From contig NZ_AP022618.1 of the NCBI RefSeq assembly GCF_010731615.1, forward strand, positions 2,480,001 through 2,544,000: a DNA stretch of 64,000 nucleotides, in the 5' to 3' direction. The DNA is from Mycolicibacterium insubricum (GTDB lineage Bacteria; Actinomycetota; Actinomycetes; Mycobacteriales; Mycobacteriaceae). Shown piece after piece: positions 12,060 to 21,664 of the stretch (position 1 is the stretch's first letter; each line of letters opens with the position of its first letter). A program made the translations under genes and the position numbers. The notes beneath the pieces were generated by a model that was given only the letters and a program-made list of their open reading frames with translations, had not been told where the DNA came from and did no database searches.

Positions 12060-13286
12060 ATGACGGTGCAGACTCTCGACGACCTGCTTGCCGAGGGCGT
12101 TGCCGGTCGTGGCGTGCTGGTGCGCTGCGACCTCAACGTTCCCCTCGACGGCGACGGGAACATCACCGACCCGGGCCGCATCATCGCGTCGCTGCCGACC
12201 CTGTCGGCGCTGGCCGACGCCGGCGCCAAGGTCGTGGTGACCGCTCATCTGGGCCGCCCCAAGGGTGCGCCCGAGCCGGCGTTCTCGCTGGCCCCGGTGG
12301 CCCGCGAGCTGGGGGAGCGGCTCGGCCGGCACGTGCAGCTGGCCGGTGACGTGGTCGGCACCGATGCGCTGGCCCGCGCCGAGGGTCTGACCGACGGCGA
12401 CGTCCTGCTGCTGGAGAACATCCGGTTCGATCCGCGGGAGACCAGCAAGGATCCCGCGGAGCGGGCCGCGCTGGCCGCCGAACTCGTCGAGTTGGTCGAC
12501 ACCCCCGGCGGGCCGCAGGCCGCGTTCGTCTCCGACGGCTTCGGGGTGGTGCACCGCGAGCAGGCTTCGGTCTACGACGTGGCCAAACTGCTGCCGCACT
12601 ACGCGGGCACCCTGGTGGCCGCCGAGGTGGCGGTGCTGCGCCGGCTGACTGAGGCCGGCGAGCGGCCGTACGCCGTCGTGCTCGGCGGTTCCAAGGTGTC
12701 CGACAAGCTCGCGGTGATCGAGAACCTGGCCACCAAGGCCGACAGCCTCATCATCGGCGGCGGCATGTGCTTCACCTTCCTTGCCGCGCAAGGGTTTTCG
12801 GTGGGTACCTCGCTGTGTCAGGAGGAGATGGTCGAGACCTGCCGGCGGTTGCTGGAGGAGTACGGCGACGTCATCCACCTGCCCGTCGACATCGTGGTGG
12901 CACCGTCGTTCTCCGCCGACGCGCCGCCGACCACGGTGGCCGCCGACGCCATTCCGGTCGACCAGATGGGCCTGGACATCGGGCCGGAGTCGGTGAAGCG
13001 GTTCAGCGCGCTGCTGTCCAACGCCAAGACCATCTTCTGGAACGGCCCGATGGGCGTGTTCGAGTTCCCGGCGTTCGCCGCCGGCACCCGCGGGGTGGCC
13101 GAAGCGATCATCGGTGCCACCCAGAAGGGCGGCTTCAGCGTCGTCGGCGGCGGCGATTCGGCCGCCGCGGTGCGCACCCTGGGCCTGCCCGAGGACGGAT
13201 TCAGCCATATCTCCACCGGCGGCGGTGCGTCGTTGGAGTATCTGGAGGGCAAGGAACTCCCCGGCATCGCCGTATTGGAAACCTAG
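12060..13286 (+). CDS. pgk: Phosphoglycerate kinase
   Basis: Transfers phosphate from 1,3-bisphosphoglycerate to ADP. Family blocks visible: [10 protein letters not shown] at the N-terminus, [29 protein letters not shown], and the nucleotide-binding GGGDSAAAV plus [11 protein letters not shown] at the C-terminus. It is 408 aa, full length. ATG 12060 lies 4 bp after the gap stop; a GTG at 12066 is a less likely alternative. It is the second gene of the operon. Confidence 0.96.
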   Translation: MTVQTLDDLLAEGVAGRGVLVRCDLNVPLDGDGNITDPGRIIASLPTLSALADAGAKVVVTAHLGRPKGAPEPAFSLAPVARELGERLGRHVQLAGDVVGTDALARAEGLTDGDVLLLENIRFDPRETSKDPAERAALAAELVELVDTPGGPQAAFVSDGFGVVHREQASVYDVAKLLPHYAGTLVAAEVAVLRRLTEAGERPYAVVLGGSKVSDKLAVIENLATKADSLIIGGGMCFTFLAAQGFSVGTSLCQEEMVETCRRLLEEYGDVIHLPVDIVVAPSFSADAPPTTVAADAIPVDQMGLDIGPESVKRFSALLSNAKTIFWNGPMGVFEFPAFAAGTRGVAEAIIGATQKGGFSVVGGGDSAAAVRTLGLPEDGFSHISTGGGASLEYLEGKELPGIAVLET

Positions 13287-13294
13287 GAGCGCAC

Positions 13295-14080
13295 GTGTCA
13301 CGCAAACCGCTGATCGCGGGTAACTGGAAGATGAACCTCAACCACTTCGAGGCCATCGCTCTGGTGCAGAAGATCGCCTTCTCGCTGCCCGACAAGTACT
13401 TCGACCGCGTCGACGTCACCGTCATCCCGCCGTTCACCGATCTGCGCAGCGTGCAGACCCTGGTCGACGGGGACAAGCTGCGGCTGACCTACGGCGCCCA
13501 GGACGTGTCCCAGCACGACGCGGGCGCCTACACCGGCGAGATCAGCGGTGCGTTCCTGGCCAAGCTCGGCTGCACGTTCGCCGTCGTCGGGCACTCGGAG
13601 CGGCGCACCTACCACAACGAGTCCGACTCGCTGGTCGGCGCGAAGGCCGCCGCCGCGCACAAGCACGGGCTCACCCCGATCATCTGCATCGGCGAGTCGC
13701 TGGGCGTGCGCGAGGCCGGCGATCACATCGCCTGGAACGTCGCACAGCTGCAGGGCTCCCTGGCCGGCCTGTCGAACGAGCAGATCGCCGCGTCGGTCAT
13801 CGCCTACGAGCCGGTCTGGGCGATCGGCACCGGGCGGGTGGCCAGTGCCGCCGACGCCCAGGAGGTCTGCGGGGCGATCCGCGCCGAACTGGCCAACATC
13901 GCGACCCCGGAAATCGCCGAGACGGTGCGCGTGCTGTACGGCGGTTCGGTGAACGTCAAGAACATCGGCGAGCTGATCGCCCAGCCCGATATCGACGGCG
14001 CGCTCGTCGGTGGTGCGTCGCTCGACGGTGAGCAGTTCGCCCAGCTGAGCGCCATCGCCGCGGGTGGGCCCCTGCCGTAG
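13295..14080 (+). CDS. tpiA: Triosephosphate isomerase
   Basis: Interconverts dihydroxyacetone phosphate and glyceraldehyde 3-phosphate. AGNWKMN carries the active-site lysine, H100 lies in VVGHSERR, the base E172 in [11 protein letters not shown], and the phosphate loop in YGGSVN. It is 261 aa, as in other mycobacteria. GTG 13295 is preceded by TAGGAGCGCAC and gives [14 protein letters not shown]; longer in-frame ORFs upstream run through pgk in another frame and are spurious. Confidence 0.96.
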   Translation: MSRKPLIAGNWKMNLNHFEAIALVQKIAFSLPDKYFDRVDVTVIPPFTDLRSVQTLVDGDKLRLTYGAQDVSQHDAGAYTGEISGAFLAKLGCTFAVVGHSERRTYHNESDSLVGAKAAAAHKHGLTPIICIGESLGVREAGDHIAWNVAQLQGSLAGLSNEQIAASVIAYEPVWAIGTGRVASAADAQEVCGAIRAELANIATPEIAETVRVLYGGSVNVKNIGELIAQPDIDGALVGGASLDGEQFAQLSAIAAGGPLP

Positions 14081-14097
14081 GGAAGGGCTGGCTCCGG

Positions 14098-14103
14098 TAG
14101 GGT
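14098..14103 (+). promoter_or_regulatory. secG -10 element (leaderless layout)
   Basis: TAGGGT ends 7 nt before ATG 14111, so secG can be transcribed separately from tpiA, whose stop lies 18 bp upstream of the hexamer. Confidence 0.6.
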
Positions 14104-14110
14104 TGTCGCC

Positions 14111-14383
14111 ATGCAACTTGGCCTGCAGATCCTGCTGGTGGTCACCAGCATCCTGGTGGTGCTGCTGGTGCTGCTGCACCGTGCGAAAGGTGGCGGTCTG
14201 TCCAGCCTGTTCGGCGGCGGCGTGCAGTCCAGCCTGTCCGGCTCCACCGTGGTGGAGAAGAACCTGGATCGGCTCACCTACTTCGTCATCGGGATCTGGG
14301 TGGTGTCCATCGTCGCGATGGGCCTGCACATCAAGTACGGAACCCCGGCCCCCGACGCCGACACCATTCCGCCGCTGTCGTGA
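14111..14383 (+). CDS. secG: Preprotein translocase subunit SecG
   Basis: Small inner-membrane subunit of the SecYEG channel. The 90-aa protein has two hydrophobic helices (about 3-21 and 58-76) flanking the family's Gly/Ser loop GGGLSSLFGGGVQSS. Location after tpiA is the same as in M. tuberculosis (Rv1440). Its stop overlaps the next start by 4 bp. Confidence 0.93.
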   Translation: MQLGLQILLVVTSILVVLLVLLHRAKGGGLSSLFGGGVQSSLSGSTVVEKNLDRLTYFVIGIWVVSIVAMGLHIKYGTPAPDADTIPPLS

Positions 14384-14946
14384 CGCAGCCGCCGGCCGGT
14401 TGGGGCCAGCCGCCTCCGCAGTACGGCCAGCCGCAGCAGTACGGGCAGCCGCAGTATCCGCAGCAGCAGCAGGCCCAGCAGCCGCAGTACGGCCAGCCGG
14501 CGCAGCATCTGCAGCCGCAGTACCCGCAGCTTCAGCACGCGCAGCACCCCCAGCAGGCCGGTCAGGGCATCGCGGTGACCACCATGTTCTTCCCGCTGTC
14601 CTGGATGTTCTTCCTGACCAAGCCGAAGATCTTCATCGACGGGCACCAGTGCCCGCCGGCGGCGTGGGGCCGGACGCTGTATCCCGTCGGGCCCGGACAG
14701 CACCACGTGCACGTCCACACCCCCTACATGCTGCCCCCGCAGGTGGGCAAGGCGGACACCGTGGTGGGCGTCTCGCCCGGTCAGTTCACCGAGCTGGAGT
14801 ACCGCGCACCGGTGTGGTCCTTCAGCCCGGGATCACTCGGTGTGGGGCCGCAGAAGTACAACGGCATCGGCATCACCATCGGCGTCATCGTGGTCCCGCT
14901 GGTGATCTTCCTGCTGTTCTTCGTGATCATGCTCGCCTCCATCTGA
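14380..14946 (+). CDS. Q-rich membrane protein of unknown function
   Basis: No function recognised; 188 aa. Residues 1-60 are low complexity, built on repeats of QYGQPQ and PQQ. They are followed by a hydrophobic stretch (about 66-82, MFFPLSWMFFLTKPKI) and a compact region (IDGHQCPPAAWGRTLYPVGPGQHHVHVH...) that looks like a family of actinobacterial membrane proteins with a VDG..WG...PG.H.V.VH pattern. The C-terminus is a transmembrane helix (about 164-186). GTG 14380 overlaps the secG stop, so it is probably cotranslated with secG. A role at the Sec channel is speculation from position alone. Confidence 0.75.
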   Translation: MTQPPAGWGQPPPQYGQPQQYGQPQYPQQQQAQQPQYGQPAQHLQPQYPQLQHAQHPQQAGQGIAVTTMFFPLSWMFFLTKPKIFIDGHQCPPAAWGRTLYPVGPGQHHVHVHTPYMLPPQVGKADTVVGVSPGQFTELEYRAPVWSFSPGSLGVGPQKYNGIGITIGVIVVPLVIFLLFFVIMLASI

Positions 14947-15012
14947 TCCCGTCCTGATCGCGTCGTGCGTTCCGGGATGCGCCCGGTGACCACGCCACCA
15001 ATACTGGACGGC

Positions 15013-17889
15013 ATGGCACAGACCTCCTCGCGGGACACCGACAATTCCCTGGCCCCGTTCGGTGCCGTGCAGCGCACCCGGACCGGTTGGGATGCCACCG
15101 AACCGATGCGCGACGACATCCGGCTGCTCGGCGCCATCCTCGGCGACACCATCCGCGAGCAGAACGGTGAGGAGATCCTCAACCTCGTCGAACGGGCCCG
15201 GGTGGAGTCGTTCCGGGTCCGCCGCTCCGAAATCGACCGCGCCGAACTGGCCCGGATGTTCGACCGGATCGACACCGACACGGCGATTCAGGTGATCCGG
15301 GCGTTCACCGATTTCGCGCTGCTGGCCAATGTCGCCGAGGACATCCACCGGGAACGCCGCCGCGCCATCCACGTCGCCGCCGGGGAACCCCCACAGAACT
15401 CCACGCTGGCGGCCACCTACGCCAAACTCGACTCCGTCGACATCGACTCCGACGCCGTCGTGGACGTGCTGGCCGATGCCCTGGTCGCGCCGGTGATCAC
15501 CGCGCACCCCACCGAAACCCGTCGTCGCACCATCTTCGAGACCCAGAACCGCATCACCGAGTTGATGCGCGCCCGCATCCCGGGCACCACGCGCACCGTC
15601 GGCGGTGCCGACGTCGAGCTGGAGCTGCGCCGCCACATCCTGCGGTTGTGGCAGACCGCGCTGATCCGGCTGTCCCGGCTGCGGATCACCGACGAGATCG
15701 ACAGCGGCCTGCGCTACTACCCCGGGGCCTTCCTGGAGGTGATCCCGGCGATCAATGCCGAGGTCCGCGAGGCCCTGCAACGCCGCTGGCCCGGCTCGGA
15801 CCTGCTGGCGCAGCCGATCCTGCGGCCCGGGTCGTGGATCGGAGGTGACCGCGACGGCAACCCCAACGTCACCGGCGCGGTGGTGCGCGAAGCCACCGGG
15901 CGCGCCGCCCGCACGGCGTTCACCCACTACCTGGCCGAGCTGACCGTGCTGGAGATAGAACTGCCGTTGTCCGCGCGGCTGGTCACCGTCAGCGACGAGC
16001 TCAACGCGCTGGCCGACCTCGTCGACCAGCCGCTGCGCACCGACGAGCCCTACCGTCGGGCGGTGCGTGCCGTCCACGGCCGGCTCACCGCCACCGCCGA
16101 GGCCATCCTGGACGACCGCCCGTCGAACATGCGCGACCTGGGGTTACCGGCCTATCTCAGCGCGGACGAAATGCTGGCCGATCTCGATGTCGTCGACGCC
16201 TCGCTGCGCGGCCACGGTGACGGGCTGCTGGCCGACGACCGACTGGCCCGGTTGCGGGAATCGTTGCGTACCTTCGGATTTCACCTGTGTGGGCTGGACA
16301 TGCGGCAGAACTCCGACACCCACGAGGAGGTCGTCGCCGAACTGCTGGCCTTCGCCGGTGCACACCCGGACTACCTGTCACTCGACGAGGACCAGCGGGT
16401 GGCGCTGCTGACCGCCGAACTGTCCACCCGTCGTCCGCTGACCCGCCCGGGCGACGACCTGTCCGAACTGACCGGTAAGGAACTGGGCATCATGCGCGCC
16501 GCGGCCGAAGCGGTGGCCGCCTACGGCCCGGCGACCGTGCCGAACTACATCATCTCGATGTGCCAGTCGGTGTCCGACCTACTGGAGGCGGCGCTGCTGC
16601 TCAAGGAGGCGGGCCTGCTCGACGCCGCCGACCCTTCGATTTACGCCCGGTCCGACGAGCAGTGTAGTTCTGCGAGGAAGGGGCCGGGCGAGTCGATTTA
16701 CGCGCCGGTCGGCATCGTGCCGCTGTTCGAGACCATCGAGGACCTGCAGGCCGGCGCCGCGATCATGGACGCAGCCTTGGAACTGCCGCTGTACCGGCGC
16801 ATCGTGGCCGCCCGCGGCCACCGGCAGGAGGTCATGCTCGGCTATTCGGACTCCAACAAGGACGGCGGCTACCTGGCCGCCAACTGGGCGCTGTACCGCG
16901 CCGAACTGGACCTGGTGGAGATGGCCGAACGCAACGGGATCCGGCTGCGGCTGTTCCACGGCCGCGGCGGCACCGTCGGGCGCGGCGGCGGACCCAGTTA
17001 CGACGCCATCCTGGCCCAGCCGCCCGGCGCGGTGGGCGGATCGCTGCGGCTGACCGAGCAGGGCGAAGTGATCGCCGCCAAGTACGCCGAACCGAAGATG
17101 GCCCGGCGCAACCTGGAATCGCTGGTCGCCGCGACGCTGGAGTCGACCCTGCTGGACGTGGAAGGCCTCGGCGAGCAGGCCGAGGCCGCGTACGCGGTGC
17201 TCGACGACCTGGCCGCCCGCGCCCGCGAGTGCTATGCCGACCTGGTGCACCGCACCCCGGGGTTCGTCGAATACTTCGAGACGTCCACCCCGGTCAGCGA
17301 GATCGGGGCGCTCAACATCGGCAGCCGGCCCACCTCACGCAAGCAGACCACCAAGATCTCCGACCTGCGTGCCATTCCGTGGGTGCTGGCCTGGAGTCAG
17401 TCGCGGGTGATGCTGCCCGGCTGGTACGGCACCGGAACCGCGTTCGCCGACTACATCGCCGAGGGGGAGCAGCTCGGCGAAGACCGGCTGGCCGTGCTGT
17501 CCGATCTCTACCGACGCTGGCCCTTCTTCGCGACCGTGCTGTCGAACATGGCGCAGGTGCTGGCCAAATCGGACATGGGCCTGGCCGCCCGCTACGCCGA
17601 GCTGGTGCCCGACGAGGCGTTGCGCGAGCGGGTGTTCTCCAAGCTGGTCGCCGAGCACGACCGCTGCATCGCGACGTTCAAGGCGATCACCGGTTACGAC
17701 GACCTGCTGGCCGACAATCCGGCGCTGGCCCGGTCGGTGTTCAACCGGTTCCCGTACCTGGAGCCGCTCAATCACCTGCAGGTGGAACTGCTGCGTCGCT
17801 ACCGCGGCGGGGACACCGACGAGAGGGTGCAGCGCGGCATCCTGATGACGATGAGCGGGCTGGCCACCGCGCTGCGAAACTCCGGGTAG
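15013..17889 (+). CDS. ppc: Phosphoenolpyruvate carboxylase
   Basis: Carboxylates PEP to oxaloacetate, replenishing the citric acid cycle. Catalytic H165 lies in [37 protein letters not shown] and the C-terminal ALRNSG are all present. It is 958 aa, slightly longer than usual (about 930-940), mainly because of 19 extra residues at 542-560 just before the conserved [12 protein letters not shown] block. The insert is bounded by a near-duplicate of 17-18 bp (see the repeat at 16636-16710) and keeps the frame. ATG 15013 (MAQTSSRD) is chosen over an upstream in-frame start because M. leprae-type enzymes start close to [11 protein letters not shown]. tuberculosis is generally held to lack ppc; M. 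leprae and M. smegmatis have it beside the glycolytic operon. Confidence 0.95.
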   Translation: MAQTSSRDTDNSLAPFGAVQRTRTGWDATEPMRDDIRLLGAILGDTIREQNGEEILNLVERARVESFRVRRSEIDRAELARMFDRIDTDTAIQVIRAFTDFALLANVAEDIHRERRRAIHVAAGEPPQNSTLAATYAKLDSVDIDSDAVVDVLADALVAPVITAHPTETRRRTIFETQNRITELMRARIPGTTRTVGGADVELELRRHILRLWQTALIRLSRLRITDEIDSGLRYYPGAFLEVIPAINAEVREALQRRWPGSDLLAQPILRPGSWIGGDRDGNPNVTGAVVREATGRAARTAFTHYLAELTVLEIELPLSARLVTVSDELNALADLVDQPLRTDEPYRRAVRAVHGRLTATAEAILDDRPSNMRDLGLPAYLSADEMLADLDVVDASLRGHGDGLLADDRLARLRESLRTFGFHLCGLDMRQNSDTHEEVVAELLAFAGAHPDYLSLDEDQRVALLTAELSTRRPLTRPGDDLSELTGKELGIMRAAAEAVAAYGPATVPNYIISMCQSVSDLLEAALLLKEAGLLDAADPSIYARSDEQCSSARKGPGESIYAPVGIVPLFETIEDLQAGAAIMDAALELPLYRRIVAARGHRQEVMLGYSDSNKDGGYLAANWALYRAELDLVEMAERNGIRLRLFHGRGGTVGRGGGPSYDAILAQPPGAVGGSLRLTEQGEVIAAKYAEPKMARRNLESLVAATLESTLLDVEGLGEQAEAAYAVLDDLAARARECYADLVHRTPGFVEYFETSTPVSEIGALNIGSRPTSRKQTTKISDLRAIPWVLAWSQSRVMLPGWYGTGTAFADYIAEGEQLGEDRLAVLSDLYRRWPFFATVLSNMAQVLAKSDMGLAARYAELVPDEALRERVFSKLVAEHDRCIATFKAITGYDDLLADNPALARSVFNRFPYLEPLNHLQVELLRRYRGGDTDERVQRGILMTMSGLATALRNSG
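16636..16710 (+). repeat. Direct repeat bounding a 57-bp in-frame insert in ppc
   Basis: TCGATTTACGC occurs at 16636-16646 and again at 16693-16703, exactly 57 bp (19 codons) apart. The match continues as CCGGTC and GCCGGTC, so the duplication is about 17-18 bp with one base missing in the first copy. The intervening sequence (CGACGAGCAGTGTAG... to ...GGGCCGGGCGAG) has no match to the neighbouring ppc code. Confidence 0.7.
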
Positions 17890-17938
17890 CGGGAATCTCC
17901 GAGGGGCTGCTTCGTCGTGGTTCGCCGGGACTGACGAT

Positions 17939-18628
17939 TTAGACGTCCAGCACGGCCACGACCTTCTCGGCGGTTTCCTTGGCGGAGGCGGGGTTCTGCC
18001 CGGTCACCAACCGCCCGTCGACGACGGTGTAGGACGTGAACGGCAGCAGTCCCTTCTCATAGAGCGCACCGCGGTCGCGCATCTCCTGTTCGACGTTGAA
18101 CGGCACCAGCTTGGCGACGCGGGCGAGCACCTCCTCGGTCCAGGAGAAGCCGGTCAGTCGGCGCCCGGTGACCAGCAGCGACCCGTCGCTCAACCTGGTG
18201 TTGAGCAGTCCGGCGTAGCCGTGGCACACCGAGGACACCACGCCGCCGCGTTCGAAGATCTCCCGGGTGATGCGCTGCAGGCCCTCGCTGTCGGGAAAGT
18301 CGAACATCACCGCGTGGCCGCCGGTGAAGTAGATCGCGTCGAAGTCCGCCGGGTCGATCTGCTCGGGTGCGGCGGTGTGCTCCAGCAGCGCCATCTTCGC
18401 GTCATCGTTGCGCCAGGCCTTGGCGCTCTTGTCGTAGTTGGGAAATGTCAACGACCGCGGCTCCAGGGGACACAGGCCGCCCTTCGGGCTGACGATCGTC
18501 TGCTGATAGCCGGCCTCGGCGAAGACGTCGTAGGCGTGCACCAGCTCCGAAAGCCACAGACCCGTGGGCTCGGTGGGGTCGGCGTAGTGGGAAACGTTGG
18601 TGACGACGTTGAGGATGCGTGGGGACAT
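17939..18628 (-). CDS. DJ-1/PfpI-family protein (Hsp31-like)
   Basis: Class I glutamine amidotransferase-like protein of the DJ-1/PfpI superfamily. Members are glyoxalases, deglycases or chaperones; the exact activity is not predictable. The nucleophile elbow VSSVCHGYAGLL puts the cysteine at residue 135 followed by H136, and an acidic residue that commonly pairs with it is in GLWLSELV. It is 229 aa from ATG 18628 (MSPRILNVVTNVSHY). Another ATG at 18640 adds four residues. It is convergent with ppc and divergent from lutA, standing alone. Confidence 0.85.
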   Translation of the reverse strand: MSPRILNVVTNVSHYADPTEPTGLWLSELVHAYDVFAEAGYQQTIVSPKGGLCPLEPRSLTFPNYDKSAKAWRNDDAKMALLEHTAAPEQIDPADFDAIYFTGGHAVMFDFPDSEGLQRITREIFERGGVVSSVCHGYAGLLNTRLSDGSLLVTGRRLTGFSWTEEVLARVAKLVPFNVEQEMRDRGALYEKGLLPFTSYTVVDGRLVTGQNPASAKETAEKVVAVLDV

Positions 18629-18678
18629 GTACTCAAGCATTGCGCTCTGCGGCCCGCTGCGCCACTCCTCGGCCGAAT

Positions 18679-18689
18679 GTGTGCCACAC
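18679..18689. promoter_or_regulatory. GTGTG-C-CACAC palindrome between divergent genes
   Basis: The 11-bp palindrome GTGTGCCACAC lies in the 114-bp gap between the DJ-1-type gene and lutA. It is a possible operator for either side. No adjacent regulator gene is present. Confidence 0.35.
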
Positions 18690-18742
18690 CTCCGTGTCCC
18701 GGTCGGGCTGCGGGCCCCTTGCGCGTCGTGGATGATGGCGCT

Positions 18743-19513
18743 GTGAGCGTGATCCCGGCGCCGGTAGCGGTGAAGAAGGTGGCGTTGTTCGCCACCTGCC
18801 TCAACGACGTGATGTGGCCGGGCACTCCGATCGCCGTCGTCCGGTTGCTGCGCCGGCTCGGTTGCGAGGTCGATTTCCCCCGCGGGCAGACCTGCTGCGG
18901 CCAGCCGTTCACCAATACCGGCTACGCGCCGGAGGCAGCGCCCTCGGTGCGCGCGTTCGTGCGGGCGTTTGCCGACTACGATGCCGTCGTCGCACCGTCG
19001 GGGTCCTGTGTGGGATCGGTGCGCCACCAGCACCGCGACATCGCCCGACGGGCCGGCGACGCCCGGCTGTGCGCGGATGTCGAGGACCTCGCCCCGCGCG
19101 TGTACGAACTCTCGGAGTTCTTAGTCGACGTATTGGGCGTGACGGACGTCGGCGCCTATTTCCCGCACCGGGTGACCTACCACCCGACCTGTCATTCGCT
19201 GCGGATATGCCGCGTGGGCGATCGGCCGCTGCGACTGCTGCGCGGGGTCCGCGGGATCGATCTCGTCGAGCTGCCCGATGCCGACCAGTGCTGCGGCTTC
19301 GGCGGCACCTTCGCCATGAAGAACCCCGACCTGTCGGTGGCGATGGGCTCGGACAAGGCCCGCCACGTCCGCGACACCGGTGCGGAAGTGCTTGTCGCCG
19401 GGGATAATTCCTGCCTGGCGCACATCGGCGGACTGCTGTCGCGCCAGCGCGCCGGGATGCGGATCCTGCACCTGGCCGAGGTCCTCGCCGCGACCGAGGA
19501 AGACCCGGCGTGA
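18743..19513 (+). CDS. lutA: L-lactate oxidation protein LutA (Fe-S subunit)
   Basis: Member of the CCG-domain (Fe-S)-binding family; with LutB and LutC it oxidises L-lactate to pyruvate in Bacillus (LldE/YkgE elsewhere). Two cysteine-rich CCG domains are visible: C51-C52 in QTCCGQPF and C183-C184 in QCCGFGGTF, with further cysteines in GSCVGSV and HPTCHSL. It is 256 aa. GTG 18743 is the first start giving the conserved KKVALFATCLND region. It overlaps lutB by 4 bp. Confidence 0.9.
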   Translation: MSVIPAPVAVKKVALFATCLNDVMWPGTPIAVVRLLRRLGCEVDFPRGQTCCGQPFTNTGYAPEAAPSVRAFVRAFADYDAVVAPSGSCVGSVRHQHRDIARRAGDARLCADVEDLAPRVYELSEFLVDVLGVTDVGAYFPHRVTYHPTCHSLRICRVGDRPLRLLRGVRGIDLVELPDADQCCGFGGTFAMKNPDLSVAMGSDKARHVRDTGAEVLVAGDNSCLAHIGGLLSRQRAGMRILHLAEVLAATEEDPA

Positions 19514-21024
19514 GCAGCCACGTCGGGGTGACCCGGGCGTTTCTCGGCATGCCGGAGCCGTTGCCGAAGTTCCCGGACGCCGCCCGGGAGGCGCTGACCG
19601 ATTCGGTGCAGCGCCGCAACCTCGCGCACGCCACCGGTCTCATCCGCGCCAAGCGCGCGGAGGTCGTCGGCGAACTCGACAACTGGGAGGAGCTGCGCCG
19701 GGCCGCCGAGGCGATCAAGAACGCCGCGCTGCACCGTCTCGACGAGCGGCTGCTGCAGTTCGAGGCCAACGCGACCGCCGCCGGGGCGCAGGTGCACTGG
19801 GCCCGCGACGCCGAGGAGGCCAACCGGATTGTCATCGACCTGGTCCGGGCCGCCGGGGCCCGCGAAGTCGTCAAGGTCAAGTCGATGGCCACCCAGGAGA
19901 TCGAGCTCAACGAGGCGCTGGCGGACGCCGGCATCGACGCCTGGGAGACCGACCTGGCCGAGCTGATCGTCCAGCTGGGCCACGACTGGCCGAGCCACAT
20001 CCTGGTTCCGGCCATCCACCGCAACCGCGCGCAGGTCCGGGAGATCTTCCTGCGCGAGATGGGCAAGGTGGGCCGCCCCGCGCCGGCCGATCTCTCCGAC
20101 GAACCGTCCCGGCTCGCCGAGGCCGCCCGGCTGCACCTGCGGGAGAAGTTCCTGCGTGCAGAGGTGGCGATCTCCGGCGCGAACTTCGCGATCGCCGACA
20201 CCGGCAGCCTGGTCGTCGTCGAATCCGAGGGCAACGGCCGGATGTGCCTGACCCTGCCGCAGACCCTGATCTCAGTGGTCGGCATCGAGAAGGTGCTGCC
20301 CAGCTGGGCCGATCTCGAGGTGTTCCTGCAGGTGCTGCCGCGCAGCAGCACCGGGGAACGGGAGAACCCGTACACCTCCATCTGGACCGGCCCGGCCACC
20401 CGGCCCGACGGGACCGTCGACGGCCCGGCGAACATGCACATCGTGCTGCTCGACAACGGCCGCACCGACGCGCTGGCCGACCCGGTCGGCCGGGATGCGT
20501 TGCGCTGCATCCGCTGCTCGGCCTGCCTCAACGTCTGCCCGGTCTACCAGCGCGCCGGCGGGCACGCCTACGGATCGGTGTACCCGGGGCCGATCGGCGC
20601 GGTGCTCACCCCGCAGCTGCGCGGCATCACCACCGATGTGGACCGGTCGCTGCCGTATGCGTCGAGCCTGTGCGGCGCCTGCTTTGACGCGTGCCCGGTG
20701 CGCATCGACATCCCGGCGCTGCTGGTGCACCTGCGGACCCGGGTGGTCGACGACAAGCGCGGCGGGCGGCCGTCGGCGGAGTCTGTGGCGATGAAGGCGG
20801 CGAGCTGGGTGTTCGGTGACCACCGCCGATTGGCGGCCGCCGGGAAAGGCGCCGCGCTGGCCGGAAAATCCTTGCGCAGCAGACTGTTCGGCGCCAAGAC
20901 GGTGCTGCGCTGGCTGCCCTGGCCGGCCAGCATCTGGTCGGGGGCCCGCGACGTCCCGGTGCCACCCACCGAAACCTTCCGCGACTGGTGGGATCGCACC
21001 GACGGCGGGCGGGAGTCGTCGTGA
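19510..21024 (+). CDS. lutB: L-lactate oxidation protein LutB (LUD domain, 2x[4Fe-4S])
   Basis: Iron-sulfur subunit of the lactate-oxidising complex. Residues about 70-300 form the LUD domain (VKVKSMATQEIELNEAL; ITGAN-like ISGANFAIADTGSLVVVESEGNGR). Two ferredoxin-type motifs follow: CIRCSACLNVCP around residue 333 and CGACFDACPV starting at 388. It is 504 aa, slightly longer than the Bacillus protein, with a basic C-terminal tail. Overlaps of 4 bp with both neighbours show one transcription and translation unit. Confidence 0.92.
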   Translation: MSSHVGVTRAFLGMPEPLPKFPDAAREALTDSVQRRNLAHATGLIRAKRAEVVGELDNWEELRRAAEAIKNAALHRLDERLLQFEANATAAGAQVHWARDAEEANRIVIDLVRAAGAREVVKVKSMATQEIELNEALADAGIDAWETDLAELIVQLGHDWPSHILVPAIHRNRAQVREIFLREMGKVGRPAPADLSDEPSRLAEAARLHLREKFLRAEVAISGANFAIADTGSLVVVESEGNGRMCLTLPQTLISVVGIEKVLPSWADLEVFLQVLPRSSTGERENPYTSIWTGPATRPDGTVDGPANMHIVLLDNGRTDALADPVGRDALRCIRCSACLNVCPVYQRAGGHAYGSVYPGPIGAVLTPQLRGITTDVDRSLPYASSLCGACFDACPVRIDIPALLVHLRTRVVDDKRGGRPSAESVAMKAASWVFGDHRRLAAAGKGAALAGKSLRSRLFGAKTVLRWLPWPASIWSGARDVPVPPTETFRDWWDRTDGGRESS

Positions 21025-21650
21025 CCGGGGCGCGCGAGGAAATCCTCGGCCGGATCCGTTCCGCCCTGGCCGACCGCCCGGCTGCGGCCCCGGTGTCCTG
21101 GAATTACGGCGCCGCGGTGGGCACCGGAGACCTGGACGCGGTCGCGCGGTTCGTGGAGCGCACCCGCGACTACCGGGCCCGGGTGACCCGGATACCCCGC
21201 GCCGACGACGCGGCGGTCGCCGCCGCGGTCGCCGATGCGTTGGCCGGGGCGGGCAGTGTCATCTCCGACGGTCGGGCCCGGGAGCGCTGGTCGGGCGGCG
21301 CGGACTGGCGCCACGACGACGGGTTGTCGGCGACCGAACTGGACCGGATCGACGCCGTGGTGACCGCGGCGGCCGTCGGCATCGCCAACACCGGCACCAT
21401 CGTGCTGGACCACGGGGCCGGCCAGGGCCGTCGCGCATTGAGCCTGGTGCCCGATCTGCACGTGTGCGTACTGACCGTCGACCAGATCGTCGACGACGTG
21501 CCCGCGGCGGTCGCCCGGCTCCTCCGGTGCGGCAGCCAGAGCAGCCCGCAGACCTGGATCAGCGGTCCCAGCGCCACCAGCGACATCGAACTGGACCGGG
21601 TGGAAGGCGTGCACGGGCCCCGCACGCTGCACGTCCTCGTCGCCGGCTAG
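21021..21650 (+). CDS. lutC: L-lactate oxidation protein LutC (LUD domain)
   Basis: Third subunit of the lactate-oxidising complex. The 209-aa protein is a single LUD domain with the motif GIANTGTIVLDHG and the C-terminal SGPSATSDIELDRVEGVHGPRTLHV, typical of LutC. GTG 21021 overlaps the lutB stop by 4 bp. No lactate permease (lutP) or regulator (lutR) follows; a hairpin ends the unit. Confidence 0.92.
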   Translation: MTGAREEILGRIRSALADRPAAAPVSWNYGAAVGTGDLDAVARFVERTRDYRARVTRIPRADDAAVAAAVADALAGAGSVISDGRARERWSGGADWRHDDGLSATELDRIDAVVTAAAVGIANTGTIVLDHGAGQGRRALSLVPDLHVCVLTVDQIVDDVPAAVARLLRCGSQSSPQTWISGPSATSDIELDRVEGVHGPRTLHVLVAG

Positions 21651-21664
21651 GTCGCGGCGGGGTG

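Noticed and set aside
16636..16710. Frameshift or pseudogene in ppc
   Set aside because: The insert is exactly 57 bp, has no stop codon, and all catalytic motifs follow in frame.
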